A stretch of 41,348 bases of DNA from Imhoffiella purpurea (GTDB lineage: Bacteria; Pseudomonadota; Gammaproteobacteria; Chromatiales; Chromatiaceae): positions 1-41,348 of the forward strand of contig NZ_AONC01000063.1 of the NCBI RefSeq assembly GCF_000585215.1. The letters run 5' to 3'. Below are positions 40,565 to 41,348 of this stretch, piece by piece (positions within the stretch are counted from its first letter, which is position 1; each line of letters opens with the position of its first letter). The notes below the pieces were generated by a model. That model made no database searches. It worked only from the letters and a program-made list of their open reading frames with translations, and was not told the DNA's origin. A program made the position numbers and the translations under genes.

Positions 40565-41348
40565 ATGTCCCCGATTGACACAGAAACGCCCCAGATCGCA
40601 CTCCCCATCGATGCCGTCCTGCCCGCCATGGACGAGGCACTGAGCCGAGGCCACGCCCTGCTCCAGGCACCCACGGGATCGGGCAAGTCGACCGGCGTGC
40701 CACTGCGCCTCATGGCGTCCGACTGGCTGGCCGGGCGGCGGATCCTCATGCTGGAACCGCGCCGGCCCGCCGCGCGCATGACCGCGGCCCGCATGGCCGC
40801 CGTGCTGGGCGAACCGCTCGGCGGGCGCGTCGGCTATCAGGTCCGCTTCGAGCGCCGGATCGGCCCCGACACCCGAATCGAGGTGGTCACCGAGGGTATC
40901 CTGACCCGCCGCATCCAGTCCGATCCCGAGCTCGAAGGCGTTGGACTGCTCGTCTTCGACGAGTTCCACGAACGCAACCTCCCGTCGGACCTGGGATTGG
41001 CGCTGGCCCTCGACGCCGCGGCCAACCTGCGCCCGGACCTGCGGCTGCTGGTGATGTCGGCCACCCTGGACGCCGACCCCGTCGCCCGACTGCTCGGGGA
41101 CGCCCCCGTTCTGCACGCCGAGGGCCGGAGCTTTCCGGTCGAGATCCGCTATGCCGAGCGCCAGCCGGACCCGGATCCGGCCACGGCCGTCCTCGCCGGC
41201 ATCCGGCACGCGCTGCGCACCCATGAGGGTGACATCCTGGCCTTCCTTCCGGGCGCGCGCGAGATCGACCGCTGTCTCGAACGGCTCGAAGACGACCTGC
41301 CCCCGGAGACGGTGGCCCTGCCACTACACGGGAGCCTGCCGACGGAGG
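40565..41348 (+). CDS. hrpB: ATP-dependent helicase HrpB (N-terminal part)
   Basis: 261 codons are present and the frame runs off the right edge, so the protein is truncated by the window only. DEAH-box motifs: Walker A APTGSGKST (35-43), LEPRRPAARMTA (Ia), VTEGILTRRI, DEFHERNLPSDL (Walker B, DEFH) and MSATLDA (III). This order is typical of the HrpB family (full length roughly 800 residues), bacterial relatives of spliceosomal DEAH helicases. It is transcribed divergently from the RAYT gene across 154 bp. Confidence 0.93.
   Translation, partial: MSPIDTETPQIALPIDAVLPAMDEALSRGHALLQAPTGSGKSTGVPLRLMASDWLAGRRILMLEPRRPAARMTAARMAAVLGEPLGGRVGYQVRFERRIGPDTRIEVVTEGILTRRIQSDPELEGVGLLVFDEFHERNLPSDLGLALALDAAANLRPDLRLLVMSATLDADPVARLLGDAPVLHAEGRSFPVEIRYAERQPDPDPATAVLAGIRHALRTHEGDILAFLPGAREIDRCLERLEDDLPPETVALPLHGSLPTE

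Overview
The window reads as a high-GC gammaproteobacterial chromosome, most likely a Chromatiales-type organism. The clues are the housekeeping genes at the right end (pyruvate kinase, an HrpB-type helicase, a REP-associated tyrosine transposase) and general protein style; the species cannot be fixed from the sequence alone. Roughly 37-41.3 kb is ordinary chromosome. Everything to its left, up to a tRNA-Val(CAC) gene at 36,895-36,969, looks like an integrated genomic island. A tyrosine integrase preceded by an excisionase-like HTH gene abuts the tRNA 3' end. I could not find the matching left attachment repeat, so the left boundary is outside the window or unrecognised.

Layout. 1-3.3 kb: a P-loop ATPase with C-terminal membrane segments, an AT-rich PD-(D/E)XK-like protein, a DUF457-type membrane protein and a membrane-anchored staphylococcal-nuclease homologue. 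3.3-5.7 kb: a TPR protein built on seven 126-bp DNA repeats, and a small hypothetical protein. 6.2-8.6 kb: umuD-umuC and an XRE regulator. 9.6-23.7 kb: the most striking part, a defence island. It has a cytosine-5 DNA methyltransferase and a Vsr nuclease on the plus strand, facing a tightly coupled seven-gene minus-strand operon: UvrD-like helicase, DrmA-like helicase, DrmB-like DUF1998 protein, NERD-nuclease/SF1 helicase, GHKL ATPase and two unrecognised proteins. It shares the drmA-drmB core and a 5mC methyltransferase with DISARM but shows no adjacent drmC, drmD or drmE.

24.5-33.5 kb: a plus-strand module of mostly small genes. It opens with a three-gene operon (unknown protein, small membrane protein, SLOG/DprA-like protein) whose promoter -10 lies inside a palindromic operator; a near copy of that operator precedes the next transcription unit. 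The rest encodes small acidic proteins, a long coiled-coil protein, a Gly/Tyr/Arg-tailed protein, a DEDD exonuclease, a second C5 methyltransferase with four internal repeats, and a DUF5131 (Gp37/Gp68) protein. GC-rich hairpins of one design recur between these genes. 33.5-35.2 kb is AT-rich and carries a phospholipase-D-fold protein. 35.2-36.9 kb holds the excisionase/integrase end.

Functionally the island combines anti-invader functions (DISARM-like operon, two methyltransferases, Vsr, SLOG operon, several nucleases) with error-prone repair (UmuDC) and recombination genes, as expected for an integrative element carrying host-protective cargo.
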